DNA of 64,000 bases from Sphingobacterium sp. CZ-2. Its GTDB lineage: Bacteria > Bacteroidota > Bacteroidia > Sphingobacteriales > Sphingobacteriaceae. Positions 25,741-35,325 of this stretch are shown here, one piece after another. Positions within the stretch are counted from its first letter, which is position 1. Every line of letters starts with the position of its first letter. The notes under the pieces are model-generated. The model was given only the letters and a program-made list of their open reading frames with translations, made no database searches and was not told the DNA's origin. Both the position numbers and the translations under genes were made by a program. The stretch lies in assembly GCF_004526235.1 (NCBI RefSeq), contig NZ_CP038159.1, positions 3,224,001 through 3,288,000 on the forward strand, written 5' to 3'.

Positions 25741-27282
25741 TTACAGATATAATTTAACCCCAATTTGAAATTGTTGCCTATTTAAATTTCCAATTGGATG
25801 ATTTATAATGTATTCAGAGGGCTTGATTTTTCCTTGTTCAATCTGATAGTCAGCTTTAACCGCGAAAATATATTGTTTGAACAAGCTTCGGGATTGCCAT
25901 TCGGCTCCTAATTTAGCGCCTAAAAGGTTGGTTTTGTAATAGGTATAATCCCAAAAAACGACTTGTTGAATATAATGGTTCATACTATTCGCAGCATATT
26001 TCAGATCATCTGAAATAGAAGTGCGGTAAAAAGGATTGATTTGAAAACGGAGTAGTTCTGCATTTCCTGTCTTTATATTGGCTCCAAATGTTCCTTGAAT
26101 TTTTAAATTAGCATTGGCTACATCAATGGACTGCGCATTATCCTGTCGATGGACCTGAAAATAGGAAAGATCTAAGCCATAAAGGAAATTGATTGGCTTA
26201 GGGGATTGTTGTTCTGCCAAATAGTTCAAGCTGGAATTAAAGACATTCACCGAATAATTTGATTTTGACAAGTCAGCCGATAGGTCTCTTATGAAATCAT
26301 AACCCCTGATATAATCTGCCTTCAGATTCAGGTATTGATTTAAGCTAGGCGTGGTTTTGAATAAAGTAGCCGATCCGAAATATTGATCTTCATGGTAGAT
26401 TCCACGAACATGATAAACCTTGTTAGTGCTCTTTTGGTCTGTAGTGAATTCCTGTTTGTTCTTTTTTAAAGAAGATAGGATATCCAGTGAGGTGTTGGAG
26501 CTAAGTGGCTGGTGCAAACTGACTTCCATTCCCCATAAATCAGTGTACTTACGATTGTTCAAACTGTCTTTAATGGCATTATTTCCATATCCAAGACTGA
26601 GGTAATGAATTCGGTCAGGAAATTGGAGACTTTGGGAATAGTTCTTATTCTTATAGGATATGGCCTGTGATTCCCTACCATTGCCGATTATAGCTGCTAA
26701 GGCAACACTAGAATTCTTCACATTTACTTGTAATCCTGGCCTATATTGAATACCAAATACTTTATTATCAAATCTCGGATCCACAGAACCTGTGGTCCAA
26801 AGATATTGGTAATTGATTTGCATATATGGTCTTAATATTTTTCCTAATTGATATGAAAGCGTAAAATTACTTCTATATAATTGGCTCTCATAATTCCCTG
26901 CTTTTGAAGCATAATAACTGTATGGATTCCAGGGTTCCATATCATTTCTTTGACCAAATGATAAGCTATCTGTCAATTTTTTGTTGAACAAAAAATCACC
27001 AGATATTTGAAATTTACCAAGTTCATTTGATCCAATAGCATAAAAATTGATGTTTCTTTGGGAATAGGCTTCCTGGGCCAAACGGAGATCTCCGGATGTT
27101 CCTTGGTAATTCAGTTCCACTTCCCCAAAGTTTTTGGGGTAACTCAAATGGTGCTGCAAGAAATGATCTTTAATCAGCTTACCGATGATTTCTGATTGGT
27201 ATATAGAATCCCTTTCATCCTGCGCATAAAGGCAGGATGGAAGGGTGAGTAAACTCCAAATGATAACTAGATATAAACGCAT
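25741..27282 (-). CDS. DUF6850 family outer-membrane beta-barrel protein
   Basis: 513 aa with a signal peptide ending near LYAQ and many alternating amphipathic strands; the last residues (QFQIGVKLYL) form a typical outer-membrane C-terminal strand. Sequence such as DLRLAQEAYSQRNINFYAIGS and WNPYSYYASKAGNYESQLYRS matches the DUF6850 family as I recall it. Its start codon overlaps the stop of the DUF4876 gene by one base. It is the third gene of the TonB receptor operon, and probably forms a second pore or surface partner of that receptor. Confidence 0.75.
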   Translation of the reverse strand: MRLYLVIIWSLLTLPSCLYAQDERDSIYQSEIIGKLIKDHFLQHHLSYPKNFGEVELNYQGTSGDLRLAQEAYSQRNINFYAIGSNELGKFQISGDFLFNKKLTDSLSFGQRNDMEPWNPYSYYASKAGNYESQLYRSNFTLSYQLGKILRPYMQINYQYLWTTGSVDPRFDNKVFGIQYRPGLQVNVKNSSVALAAIIGNGRESQAISYKNKNYSQSLQFPDRIHYLSLGYGNNAIKDSLNNRKYTDLWGMEVSLHQPLSSNTSLDILSSLKKNKQEFTTDQKSTNKVYHVRGIYHEDQYFGSATLFKTTPSLNQYLNLKADYIRGYDFIRDLSADLSKSNYSVNVFNSSLNYLAEQQSPKPINFLYGLDLSYFQVHRQDNAQSIDVANANLKIQGTFGANIKTGNAELLRFQINPFYRTSISDDLKYAANSMNHYIQQVVFWDYTYYKTNLLGAKLGAEWQSRSLFKQYIFAVKADYQIEQGKIKPSEYIINHPIGNLNRQQFQIGVKLYL

Positions 27283-28643
27283 TAATCAATAAATGAACTT
27301 GCTGTTTTACTTGGATCCGCTTTGGTCAAAACGCCAAAATCTTTAGAGGAATTGTTGGTATCCTGTAAGATGCGACGTCCATTTACCGTCTGTTTTGTTC
27401 TTCTGACCACCGATTGGCTGGAATAAGGTCCAGAAAGCGTGGCTGCCGAACCTGCATCCAAGGAAATATGCAACCTTCTTGGTGTTTTGTCCTTTTCCAG
27501 TACCGATGAAATTTCTACGGCATCCATTAATATATCGGTTGGTATTTGTGGGTATCTGGTCGTTTCAGTCGTTACGGTCTTCGTAGTTGGTTCTGGATAT
27601 TTTGGGAAATTATTGGGATCAACTGCAGAGCTGGCTTTAAATAAAGCATAGGAGTCTTTTCCTTGTGGGTTCAGCACCATATCCCGCATTCCAGTAGCAA
27701 AGATAGTTTCAACATCCATAACGCTAGGATTATCGATATCAGAAGCGAATTTTGTGCGTCCAGGCTGGATCTTTTGCTCATAAGGATATAAATACACTTC
27801 AAAATCTGCTTTACTTAAATCAACTGTTAAAGTCGGATCCTCAATTTCCTGCACTTTATCGCTGTTTAAGGTATACGGTTTGGTATGATCAATAGCTGTT
27901 TCGGCAATGATAATACTATTCCCAGGCTGTACAGGATATTTTTTTCCAGATCCATCGGATGGAATCATAAACATGGCCTTTGCATAAACATAATCCTCGT
28001 TGGCATTATTACTTACATTCATGCCTAAGGATTTACTCCAGTCAAACTGCAGGTTTGGTAACAGGAATTCAGCTGTATTATTATTCGTTTTGCCATAAAC
28101 GATGGTAAAAACCAAACTGTCTGCATATAATACCTGATCTGAATTGTTATAGATTTCAACAAATAGATCTCGTGTTACTGCACCTTTACTGGTATTTGAA
28201 CCTGCATAATATATTTGTTTAAATACCCAATTCCCAACAGGCGTACTGGATATCAACCTGATATTGCTGGAATAATTTGTTGTGAAGTTAAGGTTGTCTG
28301 CACTGTAGTTCAAATGTAGGTCTTGGCTTGTCACCTGTCCACTTAAGGAGGATACTTCCTCTGCATCTAATTCTAGAGAAACATTTAAGGAATAGGTGCC
28401 TGGGCTAAGGGAATTAAAATTCACCAATCCATCTGCATTCGCTTTGGCGGTATACTTTTCATTATTGGTTTTATTGATAATCTCTACATTCGCTTTTTCA
28501 AATGGAATTTTGTAATTGAAAAGTGTCTGGTCTACTTCCAATTGAAGGCTGATACTTACAGGTTGAATGGTGTCGATGTCTTTTTTACAGCTTTGTAGGA
28601 AAGCCAAAGCTAAAAAGAATAGGGTAATTAGTCTGTATTTCAT
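27282..28643 (-). CDS. DUF4876 domain lipoprotein
   Basis: About 453 aa from the ATG at 28643 (MKYRLITLFFLALAFLQSC), which gives a clean lipobox. An N-terminal transthyretin-like repeat (VNFNSLSPGTYSLNVSL) is followed by the DUF4876 core with GNWVFKQIYYAGSNTSKG and DLFVEIYNNSD, probably a lamin-tail-like beta sandwich. It overlaps both neighbours by 1 to a few bases and is conserved in the trio TonB receptor/DUF4876/DUF6850. It is presumably the surface-exposed partner that presents cargo to the receptor. Confidence 0.78.
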   Translation of the reverse strand: MKYRLITLFFLALAFLQSCKKDIDTIQPVSISLQLEVDQTLFNYKIPFEKANVEIINKTNNEKYTAKANADGLVNFNSLSPGTYSLNVSLELDAEEVSSLSGQVTSQDLHLNYSADNLNFTTNYSSNIRLISSTPVGNWVFKQIYYAGSNTSKGAVTRDLFVEIYNNSDQVLYADSLVFTIVYGKTNNNTAEFLLPNLQFDWSKSLGMNVSNNANEDYVYAKAMFMIPSDGSGKKYPVQPGNSIIIAETAIDHTKPYTLNSDKVQEIEDPTLTVDLSKADFEVYLYPYEQKIQPGRTKFASDIDNPSVMDVETIFATGMRDMVLNPQGKDSYALFKASSAVDPNNFPKYPEPTTKTVTTETTRYPQIPTDILMDAVEISSVLEKDKTPRRLHISLDAGSAATLSGPYSSQSVVRRTKQTVNGRRILQDTNNSSKDFGVLTKADPSKTASSFID

Positions 28644-28647
28644 ATGA

Positions 28648-31362
28648 TTAAAATTTAAATGATATTCCACCCGTAATACTTAGTGGAGAATTGTATTTAT
28701 TGACAGTAAATATTTCGCTATTTGAAGAAGAATATTCGATATGTTCCGGTTGAATATTCAATACATTATAGGCAGTAACCGCAATCCTGAACTTCTTTTT
28801 AATTTCTTTAGCTACTGAGAGATTTAGACACCCATAAATAAAGGGTTGGTTGGAATTGTTTAAGGTCACATCTCGAACCGGGATTTGATCCAAATCTTCT
28901 GGGAAAGGGAGGAGGTTCATATCAGATCCAAAATAACCAATAGCCTGTTGTATTTTCGTACCATATTTGCTCTTGGTCATATTATACCAGAAGAGATCGA
29001 AGTTGGCCATAATGACAAATCCAAGTTTTGGTATATGGGTTGTACTTCCAAATTTACTGAGCATATTCAGTTTTTTATTATTGGATTTTGGCGGATAGGC
29101 TAAATACCAGATACTTTCACTGTTGATCTTTATCGGTTGAATGAGATTAACAACATCAAAACTCTTATTATTTTCTTCCGATACAATGAAGGAGGTACTC
29201 ATATTAAAGGAGCTTTCGATTGCCTTGATCTTATTGATGTTGAGCATCCAATCCACACCGTAGGAATTTGAATTTAAATGGTTCCCCATTTTGTATCCAC
29301 CATAATTGTAGTAATCGATCGTCTTACCTGTACTTTGGTAGATTATTTCCCGCAAGCTCTCGTCAAATTGATAGGTATATTCCGGAACAGTTATTTTTCT
29401 ATAGGATTGTACGGTATGGAATCCATCTTTATTACTTTTGAAAAAGGCATTTAAAGAAGTGCTGAAGGTTTTCGTCTGATATCGAGCTCCAACTTCAAAT
29501 TGACTGGATTTTGATGGTTTCAGATGACTGTTGTCTGCCAAAAATTTCTCTGTATAGACGAGATATAGTGCATCTTCACTGTTGTAGGCAAGAATAAGTG
29601 GGATATCCAGAAAAGTCGGTGGGGGATAGCGATGTACCATGGTCGGACTCTTGGTGGAGATACCAAAAGCGGCATTGAAATTCAAGTTGGAATTCCAGCG
29701 TAAGGTAGTACTTAACCGAGGTTGCAATGACCAGGAACTATTTTGCTGATCTAATCTTAATCCTAAATTTGATATTAATTTCCGATTGCCCAAGGACAGG
29801 TTAAAACTGTCGGAAAAGAAAAAACCGTAATTGATCAACGGATCTAAATATTGGAAGGAGTAGGGTCGGGCATTCTGCCCGTTTTGATTTATCCACCGAG
29901 GCTTATCTGGATCGGCTATAATACCTTGTCCGCCATTGTTGGAATAATTCCCAGAAAACCCATAGGAAATAAAATGTAGTATTTCTCCAGTTTCAATTTT
30001 TGAAGATAGATATAAATTAACAGAGCCAGTTATCGGTTTTCCGAGAATCTCCTCTTCTGCAATATATCTTCCTGAAAGCACAACACCTTCATAAATTCCG
30101 GTAGTATCTTTATAAGCATAACCTCTGGGTAATTGGTTCAGCAACCACTGCTTATAACTGTGTTGGGAACCTTTGGAGTAAGAGATACTAAAATTTGCCT
30201 GATCGACAAATTTATCTTCGAAATCAATGTTCAGTCGGTTACTTATCCGAAAATTCGTGTTTTTTGTCAAGGAAGTCTGCTGATCGGCATCATCAGGATC
30301 GAATTTCATTTCATCATTACGAAAACCAAAATCGATACTTAGGGTATTTTTGATGTTCTTAACAGGTGATACGGTCCACATGAGGGAAGTATTCCAACGA
30401 TCAAACTGTTTTATTCTGTCTTTTGGATCTGGATTACTAATGGCGTAGTTTATACCCAGGTTCAAAGCGCCTAATTTCTTTTTTAGATCAAACCCTTTTG
30501 AAATACTGAAATTGCTTGAACCGCCATTAATATTAGTCACGAAAGAGTAGGGTGTTTTCGCGGCTTTTCGATCTATTAATATGGCACCATCTGTTAATTC
30601 GCCATATTTTGCGGAAGCAACACCTTGAATGATTTCCACCTTTTCAATGGTTTCCACAGGAATTTCCCTTAGATCAATTCCTGTAAATGGTACATCACCA
30701 CCTGAAGTCCCATTAGCTCCACCTAAAGCTGCACTACTCATTCCCCATTGTGAAAACGCCCTCGCCTGCATATTGGCGTCATTGGAAAGATAGATCCCGT
30801 CCATAATGATCGGAACACCTAAGGAGTTATTTAAATCGTATGCTCCACCTTGAATACCTCTTAGAGTAATGGTCTGCGGAGCATCAATGGTTGGGGCAGT
30901 CGTTGCTTTTCCTGGAATGGTGTTGAGAATATCCATTAAGCTAAATGCCTGGATCTTTTCTATCGCTTCTTCATCAAAAACAATGGAACTATTGGAGTTT
31001 AAGGTCGATTCGTATAAGGGACGGACATTGATCTCTTCCAAAGTATAGCTCAATCCTTCCATGGTAATAAACACAGGCTTTGCTAAGTCTTGTTTTTTGA
31101 TTAGCAAAAGGCGGGTCCTCATGCCAACAGCACTAACTCGGATATGAAGATCCTGGGGTTTAGCCGGTAATTTTATGGAAAACCGACCCTCATTATCTGT
31201 TGATATAGTAGATTTTAATTCTTCAAAATGGACACTGGCAAAAACTATGGGCTCTTTGTCTTGGTTGATTACGCGACCTTGTAAGTAAGGTTGTTGGGCA
31301 AGAGCAGTTTGATGCAGGCAAATTAGAAGAATGGTAATATAAAAATAGTACACTGCCTTCAT
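28648..31362 (-). CDS. TonB-dependent outer-membrane receptor with carboxypeptidase-like domain
   Basis: 904 aa: signal peptide ending TALAQ, a carboxypeptidase-regulatory-like domain (GRVINQDKEPIVFASVHFEELK), plug domain (IPGKATTAPTIDAPQTITLR, GVASAKYGELTDGAILIDRK) and barrel ending ITGGISFKF. It is smaller than SusC proteins and lacks their signature, so it belongs to the siderophore/metal-type receptors. The two downstream genes are cotranscribed. A TACATTTG -7 box and a TTTAGAA-NNN-TTCTAA palindrome upstream suggest iron control. Confidence 0.85.
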   Translation of the reverse strand: MKAVYYFYITILLICLHQTALAQQPYLQGRVINQDKEPIVFASVHFEELKSTISTDNEGRFSIKLPAKPQDLHIRVSAVGMRTRLLLIKKQDLAKPVFITMEGLSYTLEEINVRPLYESTLNSNSSIVFDEEAIEKIQAFSLMDILNTIPGKATTAPTIDAPQTITLRGIQGGAYDLNNSLGVPIIMDGIYLSNDANMQARAFSQWGMSSAALGGANGTSGGDVPFTGIDLREIPVETIEKVEIIQGVASAKYGELTDGAILIDRKAAKTPYSFVTNINGGSSNFSISKGFDLKKKLGALNLGINYAISNPDPKDRIKQFDRWNTSLMWTVSPVKNIKNTLSIDFGFRNDEMKFDPDDADQQTSLTKNTNFRISNRLNIDFEDKFVDQANFSISYSKGSQHSYKQWLLNQLPRGYAYKDTTGIYEGVVLSGRYIAEEEILGKPITGSVNLYLSSKIETGEILHFISYGFSGNYSNNGGQGIIADPDKPRWINQNGQNARPYSFQYLDPLINYGFFFSDSFNLSLGNRKLISNLGLRLDQQNSSWSLQPRLSTTLRWNSNLNFNAAFGISTKSPTMVHRYPPPTFLDIPLILAYNSEDALYLVYTEKFLADNSHLKPSKSSQFEVGARYQTKTFSTSLNAFFKSNKDGFHTVQSYRKITVPEYTYQFDESLREIIYQSTGKTIDYYNYGGYKMGNHLNSNSYGVDWMLNINKIKAIESSFNMSTSFIVSEENNKSFDVVNLIQPIKINSESIWYLAYPPKSNNKKLNMLSKFGSTTHIPKLGFVIMANFDLFWYNMTKSKYGTKIQQAIGYFGSDMNLLPFPEDLDQIPVRDVTLNNSNQPFIYGCLNLSVAKEIKKKFRIAVTAYNVLNIQPEHIEYSSSNSEIFTVNKYNSPLSITGGISFKF

Positions 31363-31364
31363 TG

Positions 31365-31395
31365 TTTAGAACAATTCTAATTTGAGGCAAATGTA
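31365..31395 (-). promoter_or_regulatory. Promoter -7 box and iron-box-like palindrome of the TonB receptor
   Basis: TTAGAA (31366-31371) and TTCTAA (31375-31380) form a perfect 6-3-6 palindrome just before the receptor start. TACATTTG, read on the minus strand at 31388-31395, matches the -7 consensus. A second similar word, TATTCTAAATA, is at 31421-31431. Fur/DtxR-type sites in Bacteroidota look like this; assignment to iron is inference. Confidence 0.45.
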
Positions 31396-31433
31396 CTACA
31401 CTTTTTTTATTATTTAAATTTATTCTAAATAAT

Positions 31434-31808
31434 TTATTGATTTATTTCTGTTTCCGAATGCAGAGCACATTTCCACTCTCCGTCTTCTTTGATCCATGCC
31501 GAACTGCAGGCTGCTTTTGATCGGGTGGTTTCTGCTTTTACAACATGTTCGATTTCAACGGTATAGCCAATGATTCCGTAGTCATCTGAAAGCATCTGAA
31601 CTTTTTCATCCTTAATACCCACTATTTTCATCTCCATTTCCTTAGCTTGCTCAAATCCCTCCTGAAATGCCTTTTCATCCACTTCACGAACCCCATTTTT
31701 AGCAGTTAATATGCATGGGAAATGGGTTAAGTTGGTAACGGTTTTGAAATCATGCGCCGCCATGGCCGCCCAATATTGTTTTTCTAACTCTAAGATCTCG
31801 TTTTTCAT
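31434..31808 (-). CDS. NTF2-like/SnoaL-like protein
   Basis: 124 aa with the cone-shaped NTF2 fold pattern: LEKQYWAAMAAHDFKTVTNLTH at the start, a central VREVDEKAFQEGFEQA helix, and closing beta strands (YGIIGYTVEIEHVV; SSAWIKEDGEWKCALHSETEI). Such proteins (DUF4440-like) bind small ligands or act as stress-related accessory proteins. Substrate unknown, no partner evident. Confidence 0.78.
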   Translation of the reverse strand: MKNEILELEKQYWAAMAAHDFKTVTNLTHFPCILTAKNGVREVDEKAFQEGFEQAKEMEMKIVGIKDEKVQMLSDDYGIIGYTVEIEHVVKAETTRSKAACSSAWIKEDGEWKCALHSETEINQ

Positions 31809-31881
31809 AGCTACTGTGTTTTTATCAATGTATGTTTATCCGTATAAAAACAACAGCTCAGAAACGAATTAGTTTGAAATA

Positions 31882-33183
31882 TTAACTGTTGGGATCAGCA
31901 ACGATTTTGATCTGTTGATTTTTAAGTTTGATCTTCAACCAATCCGATAAACGCTTAAGTTCAGCATCAGCTACATTTTTTTTGGAAGAATGCAGCAACA
32001 CTACTTCGGCATAACTGCTATCCGGATTGATAAATACCAATTGTTTCCCTATTGAAAATGGACTTATTTCGGGAAATAGGGTAGTGATTTCCTGGATCAG
32101 TTCTTTATCATTGAATGTATAGGTAGACAGTTCGTTCCTTAAATTCTGTATAGTAATGTCTTTTTCTGAGACATGTTGCGATTGTTTGCTGATCTCGGCC
32201 AGGATATCCCTTTTAAGATCTGTGCTATCTTGACGGATCAACAATTCGGTATTTGTCAGATTATAATTTTCTAATCGATCATTCAAGTCTTTTAATTCTG
32301 CTGCATTGAATCGCTTGGATAATAAGGCCAATTCTATTTTTTTCACTCTCGAATTAAATTGGGTTCTCTCAAAGATGATGGTATGCCCTTTGGAAGTAAA
32401 TTCCTTCTCTATAAATTGGGATACGTTCTGTGCAAATTTTCGTTCCTGTAATAGACTGTAGGCCAAGTAAAAACTAGGTACCAACATAATAACTAGAAGA
32501 ACCGAAATAATGCGGGTGATCCGCTTTTCCCTTGCTTGATCAACAAACTTTACCTTTGGGTACTTCAATAATTTGACGATCAAGAAAGTAGATATACAGA
32601 TGAAAAAACAGTTGATGGTATACAGGTAGATGGCTCCAGAGAAATAAGCTAGGTTTCCAATTGCCAATCCATATCCTGCGGTACATAAGGGAGGCATTAA
32701 GGCAGTTGCAATAGCCACTCCGGGGATTGGATTTCCTTTTTCCTTTCTTGTAATGGCAATACCACCAACAAGCCCTCCAAAAAAGGCGATCAGTACATCG
32801 TAAATATTGGGTGCCGTACGGGCCAGAAGTTCAGATTGTGCCTCTTTGAATGGGCTCAATAAAAAATAAAGAAAGGATACGAAAAGGCTGACCAAAGTGG
32901 CTACCCCCAGATTCTTAGCTGATTTTTTTAACAGATCAAAATCATAGGTTCCCAAGGAAAATCCGGCTCCGACAATAGGACCCATCAAGGGTGAAATAAG
33001 CATGGCACCAATTATCACGGCCGTTGAATTCACATTTAAACCAACTGAGGCAATAACAATCGCACAGGCCAATACCCATAAATTGGCTCCTTTAAAAGAA
33101 ATATTGGCCTTGACATCCTCCATGACCTTCTCACGGGATTCCTCACCAAAATGTAGGTTGAAGGTTCTTAATATTTTAATCAT
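31882..33183 (-). CDS. DUF389 family membrane protein
   Basis: 433 aa. About six transmembrane segments occupy residues ~30-245, with AVIIGAMLISPLMGPIVGAGFSLG and GVAIATALMPPLCTAGYGLA as the conserved signature of DUF389 (TIGR00341). The C-terminal ~190 residues are soluble, coiled-coil-like and charged, typical of the Bacteroidota version. No transport substrate is known. It appears to be a single gene. Confidence 0.85.
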   Translation of the reverse strand: MIKILRTFNLHFGEESREKVMEDVKANISFKGANLWVLACAIVIASVGLNVNSTAVIIGAMLISPLMGPIVGAGFSLGTYDFDLLKKSAKNLGVATLVSLFVSFLYFLLSPFKEAQSELLARTAPNIYDVLIAFFGGLVGGIAITRKEKGNPIPGVAIATALMPPLCTAGYGLAIGNLAYFSGAIYLYTINCFFICISTFLIVKLLKYPKVKFVDQAREKRITRIISVLLVIMLVPSFYLAYSLLQERKFAQNVSQFIEKEFTSKGHTIIFERTQFNSRVKKIELALLSKRFNAAELKDLNDRLENYNLTNTELLIRQDSTDLKRDILAEISKQSQHVSEKDITIQNLRNELSTYTFNDKELIQEITTLFPEISPFSIGKQLVFINPDSSYAEVVLLHSSKKNVADAELKRLSDWLKIKLKNQQIKIVADPNS

Positions 33184-33286
33184 TGATTCCTATTTGTGCC
33201 GAAAATTAATAAAATAAATATTAATAGGGTTTAAATAGTTAAATCTATTCCAAATAATAAGATATGCAGCTACAAAGGACAATTTC

Positions 33287-33829
33287 CTATTGTTTGGTCC
33301 AGACCAAACGATCTAAATCATATCCTGCATCGCGAGCAAGTTTCAGGAATTTTTGTTTGACTTGTTCCGGCATGGTCTTATTACGGGATAAAAACCAGAT
33401 GTAATCTTTGCTTTCTCCAAAGATCAAGGCATTTTCATAATCAGGATCCATGGCTACGACATTATAGCCACTATAGAATGGCCCAAAAAAGGAAACTTTC
33501 AACGCACCTCTTGTTTCTTCGCCAATGAATTTAGCTTTACCCTCTGATTCCTTCCATTCGTTTTTAACCGTGTCAAAACCTCTATTCAAGACTTTCACGC
33601 TGCCATCCTCATTCAAAGTGTATTCCGCTGTTACTTGATCCATATCCTTCTCATGTTTGAAATCAAATCGTGCGATCTCATACCATTTTCCAGCATAGGA
33701 TTTAATGTTGAAATTATCCACTACCTGGACACCAGCAGGTACTTTTACCGACTTGCAGGCCTGAAAAATAAATGGGCCAACCAATAATGCCGTCCCAACT
33801 GCAATTTTTAAATATTTTGAATACTTCAT
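33287..33829 (-). CDS. blc: Bacterial lipocalin (Blc-type outer-membrane lipoprotein)
   Basis: About 180 aa from the ATG at 33829, giving a lipobox (FIFQAC). GKWYEIARFDFKHE is the lipocalin GxW motif, and FYSGYNVVAMDPDYENALIFG with the later RNKTMPEQ match Blc. Blc binds lysophospholipids or fatty acids at the outer membrane and is induced by envelope stress in other bacteria. The frame extends further upstream to 33877, but those residues precede the signal peptide. Confidence 0.9.
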   Translation of the reverse strand: MKYSKYLKIAVGTALLVGPFIFQACKSVKVPAGVQVVDNFNIKSYAGKWYEIARFDFKHEKDMDQVTAEYTLNEDGSVKVLNRGFDTVKNEWKESEGKAKFIGEETRGALKVSFFGPFYSGYNVVAMDPDYENALIFGESKDYIWFLSRNKTMPEQVKQKFLKLARDAGYDLDRLVWTKQ

Positions 33830-33898
33830 ATCATCTTTTTTTATTAGGTAAACAATATTGCTAATCCTTCTAATCATTAAGATTTAGCTTTTAAATAG

Positions 33899-33928
33899 AA
33901 TAAGCCTAACAAAAATGTTAGGCTTATT
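33899..33928 (-). terminator. Hairpin terminator downstream of CsbD gene
   Basis: AATAAGCCTAAC (33899-33910) pairs perfectly with GTTAGGCTTATT (33917-33928), a 12-bp stem with a six-base A-rich loop. On the minus strand it lies 67 bases after the CsbD-type gene and before the lipocalin start. Confidence 0.7.
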
Positions 33929-33994
33929 CCTTTAGATTAATTTTTATCTACGCTTAAAAATCTATGATAGATCTAAATAAGCATAAACGAATAA

Positions 33995-34189
33995 TTAATC
34001 TTTATCCAGATCACTCAACCAAGTTTGTACCTCTTCACGAGTTTTTCCGGTTTTCTTTTGAAGCTTTCCGTAAAGCTCATCTTCTTTTCCTTCAACATAC
34101 AACAAATCATCATCAGTCCAATCTGCATACTGTTGTTTAATTTTGCCTTTTAAGACATTCCATCTTCCTTTTAAATCTAATGAGTCCAT
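33995..34189 (-). CDS. CsbD family stress protein
   Basis: 64 aa with the family pattern: LKGRWNVLKGKIKQQYADWTDDDL, VEGKEDELYGKLQKKTG and a helical end. CsbD-like proteins are small, hydrophilic and often induced by general or envelope stress; the biochemical role is unknown. A hairpin terminator follows, so it is monocistronic. Confidence 0.88.
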   Translation of the reverse strand: MDSLDLKGRWNVLKGKIKQQYADWTDDDLLYVEGKEDELYGKLQKKTGKTREEVQTWLSDLDKD

Positions 34190-34323
34190 ATTATATAGTT
34201 TAATTAATGTGTTACACGTTTGTTGTGCGTTCTATTAATACAACAACGTAAACATATTTTGGTTTTAATAAATTTTAATTTTACGATTTCAAACAATGTC
34301 TTTCCAATTTAGGTTCATTACGT

Positions 34324-35325
34324 ATGAGCTTATTGGAATTTCGGAAGGAAGGGATTTATTGCATACCTGGAGGATTTTATATTGATCCTTGGTTGCCCGT
34401 CGACCAGGCGCTCATCACGCATGGACATGCCGATCATGCAAGGGCCGGTATGAAACGATATTTATGCCATCACTTCACGGTTCCCATTCTAAAAATCCGT
34501 TTGGGAGATGAAATCCAAGTTCAAGGAATTACCTATCAAGAGAGAATTACCATTAATGGGGTGGAAGTATCCTTTCATCCTGCAGGCCATATCATCGGTT
34601 CAGCTCAAATCAGAATGCAATATAAAGGTAGGGTGGCTGTGGTTTCTGGCGATTATAAATTACAGAACGATGGAATTTCTACGCCTTTTGAATTGGTTCC
34701 CTGCCATGAATTCGTGACGGAAAGTACCTTTGGTTTACCCATATATAATTGGGATTCCGTAGACGAACAAAATAAAGGTCTTCAGAATTGGGTTCAGCAG
34801 AATCAGCAAATGGGTAAAACCAGTGTTTTTGTGGGGTACTCGTTGGGAAAGGCGCAACGGATATTAAAAGCGGTTGGCCAGCTTGGGCCGATTTATGTAC
34901 ATCGATCCATTGCCCGTTTGAATCAGGCATTCGAGGAATTGGATATTCCATTACCTCCATATCATATCTTGGATTTTGAAGAAGGGATCAAACAAGTAAA
35001 CCAACAGATTGTAATAGTGCCGCCCTCTCTGGTAGGAACCAATATCATTCGGAAAATACCCAATATGGCCTACGGCATCTGTTCGGGATGGATGGCGGTA
35101 AGAGGGGCTAGAAGATGGCGAAGTGCTGATGCAGGTTTTGCTATATCCGATCACGCGGATTGGAACGATTTAATTGAGGTAGTCAAAGGAACCGGTGCAG
35201 AACAGGTCTATGTCACCCATGGCCAGACGGCCATTTTTACGAAATATATCAATGAATTAGGGATTGAAGCATCGGAAATAACCACTGCTTTTGGAAAAGA
35301 AGAAGATGAAACTATAGCCTCATGA
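34324..35325 (+). CDS. Ligase-associated DNA exonuclease (metallo-beta-lactamase fold)
   Basis: 333 aa. THGHADHARAG supplies the HxHxDH metal site (H33, H35, D37, H38), with downstream AGHIIGSAQI, VVSGDYKL and ISDHADWNDL motifs as in beta-CASP-type nucleases and mRNA 3'-end processing factors. In many bacteria it is encoded directly before an ATP-dependent DNA ligase (TIGR04122-type). It overlaps the ligase gene by 4 bases (ATGA). Together they probably act in a DNA end-repair pathway. Confidence 0.88.
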   Translation: MSLLEFRKEGIYCIPGGFYIDPWLPVDQALITHGHADHARAGMKRYLCHHFTVPILKIRLGDEIQVQGITYQERITINGVEVSFHPAGHIIGSAQIRMQYKGRVAVVSGDYKLQNDGISTPFELVPCHEFVTESTFGLPIYNWDSVDEQNKGLQNWVQQNQQMGKTSVFVGYSLGKAQRILKAVGQLGPIYVHRSIARLNQAFEELDIPLPPYHILDFEEGIKQVNQQIVIVPPSLVGTNIIRKIPNMAYGICSGWMAVRGARRWRSADAGFAISDHADWNDLIEVVKGTGAEQVYVTHGQTAIFTKYINELGIEASEITTAFGKEEDETIAS

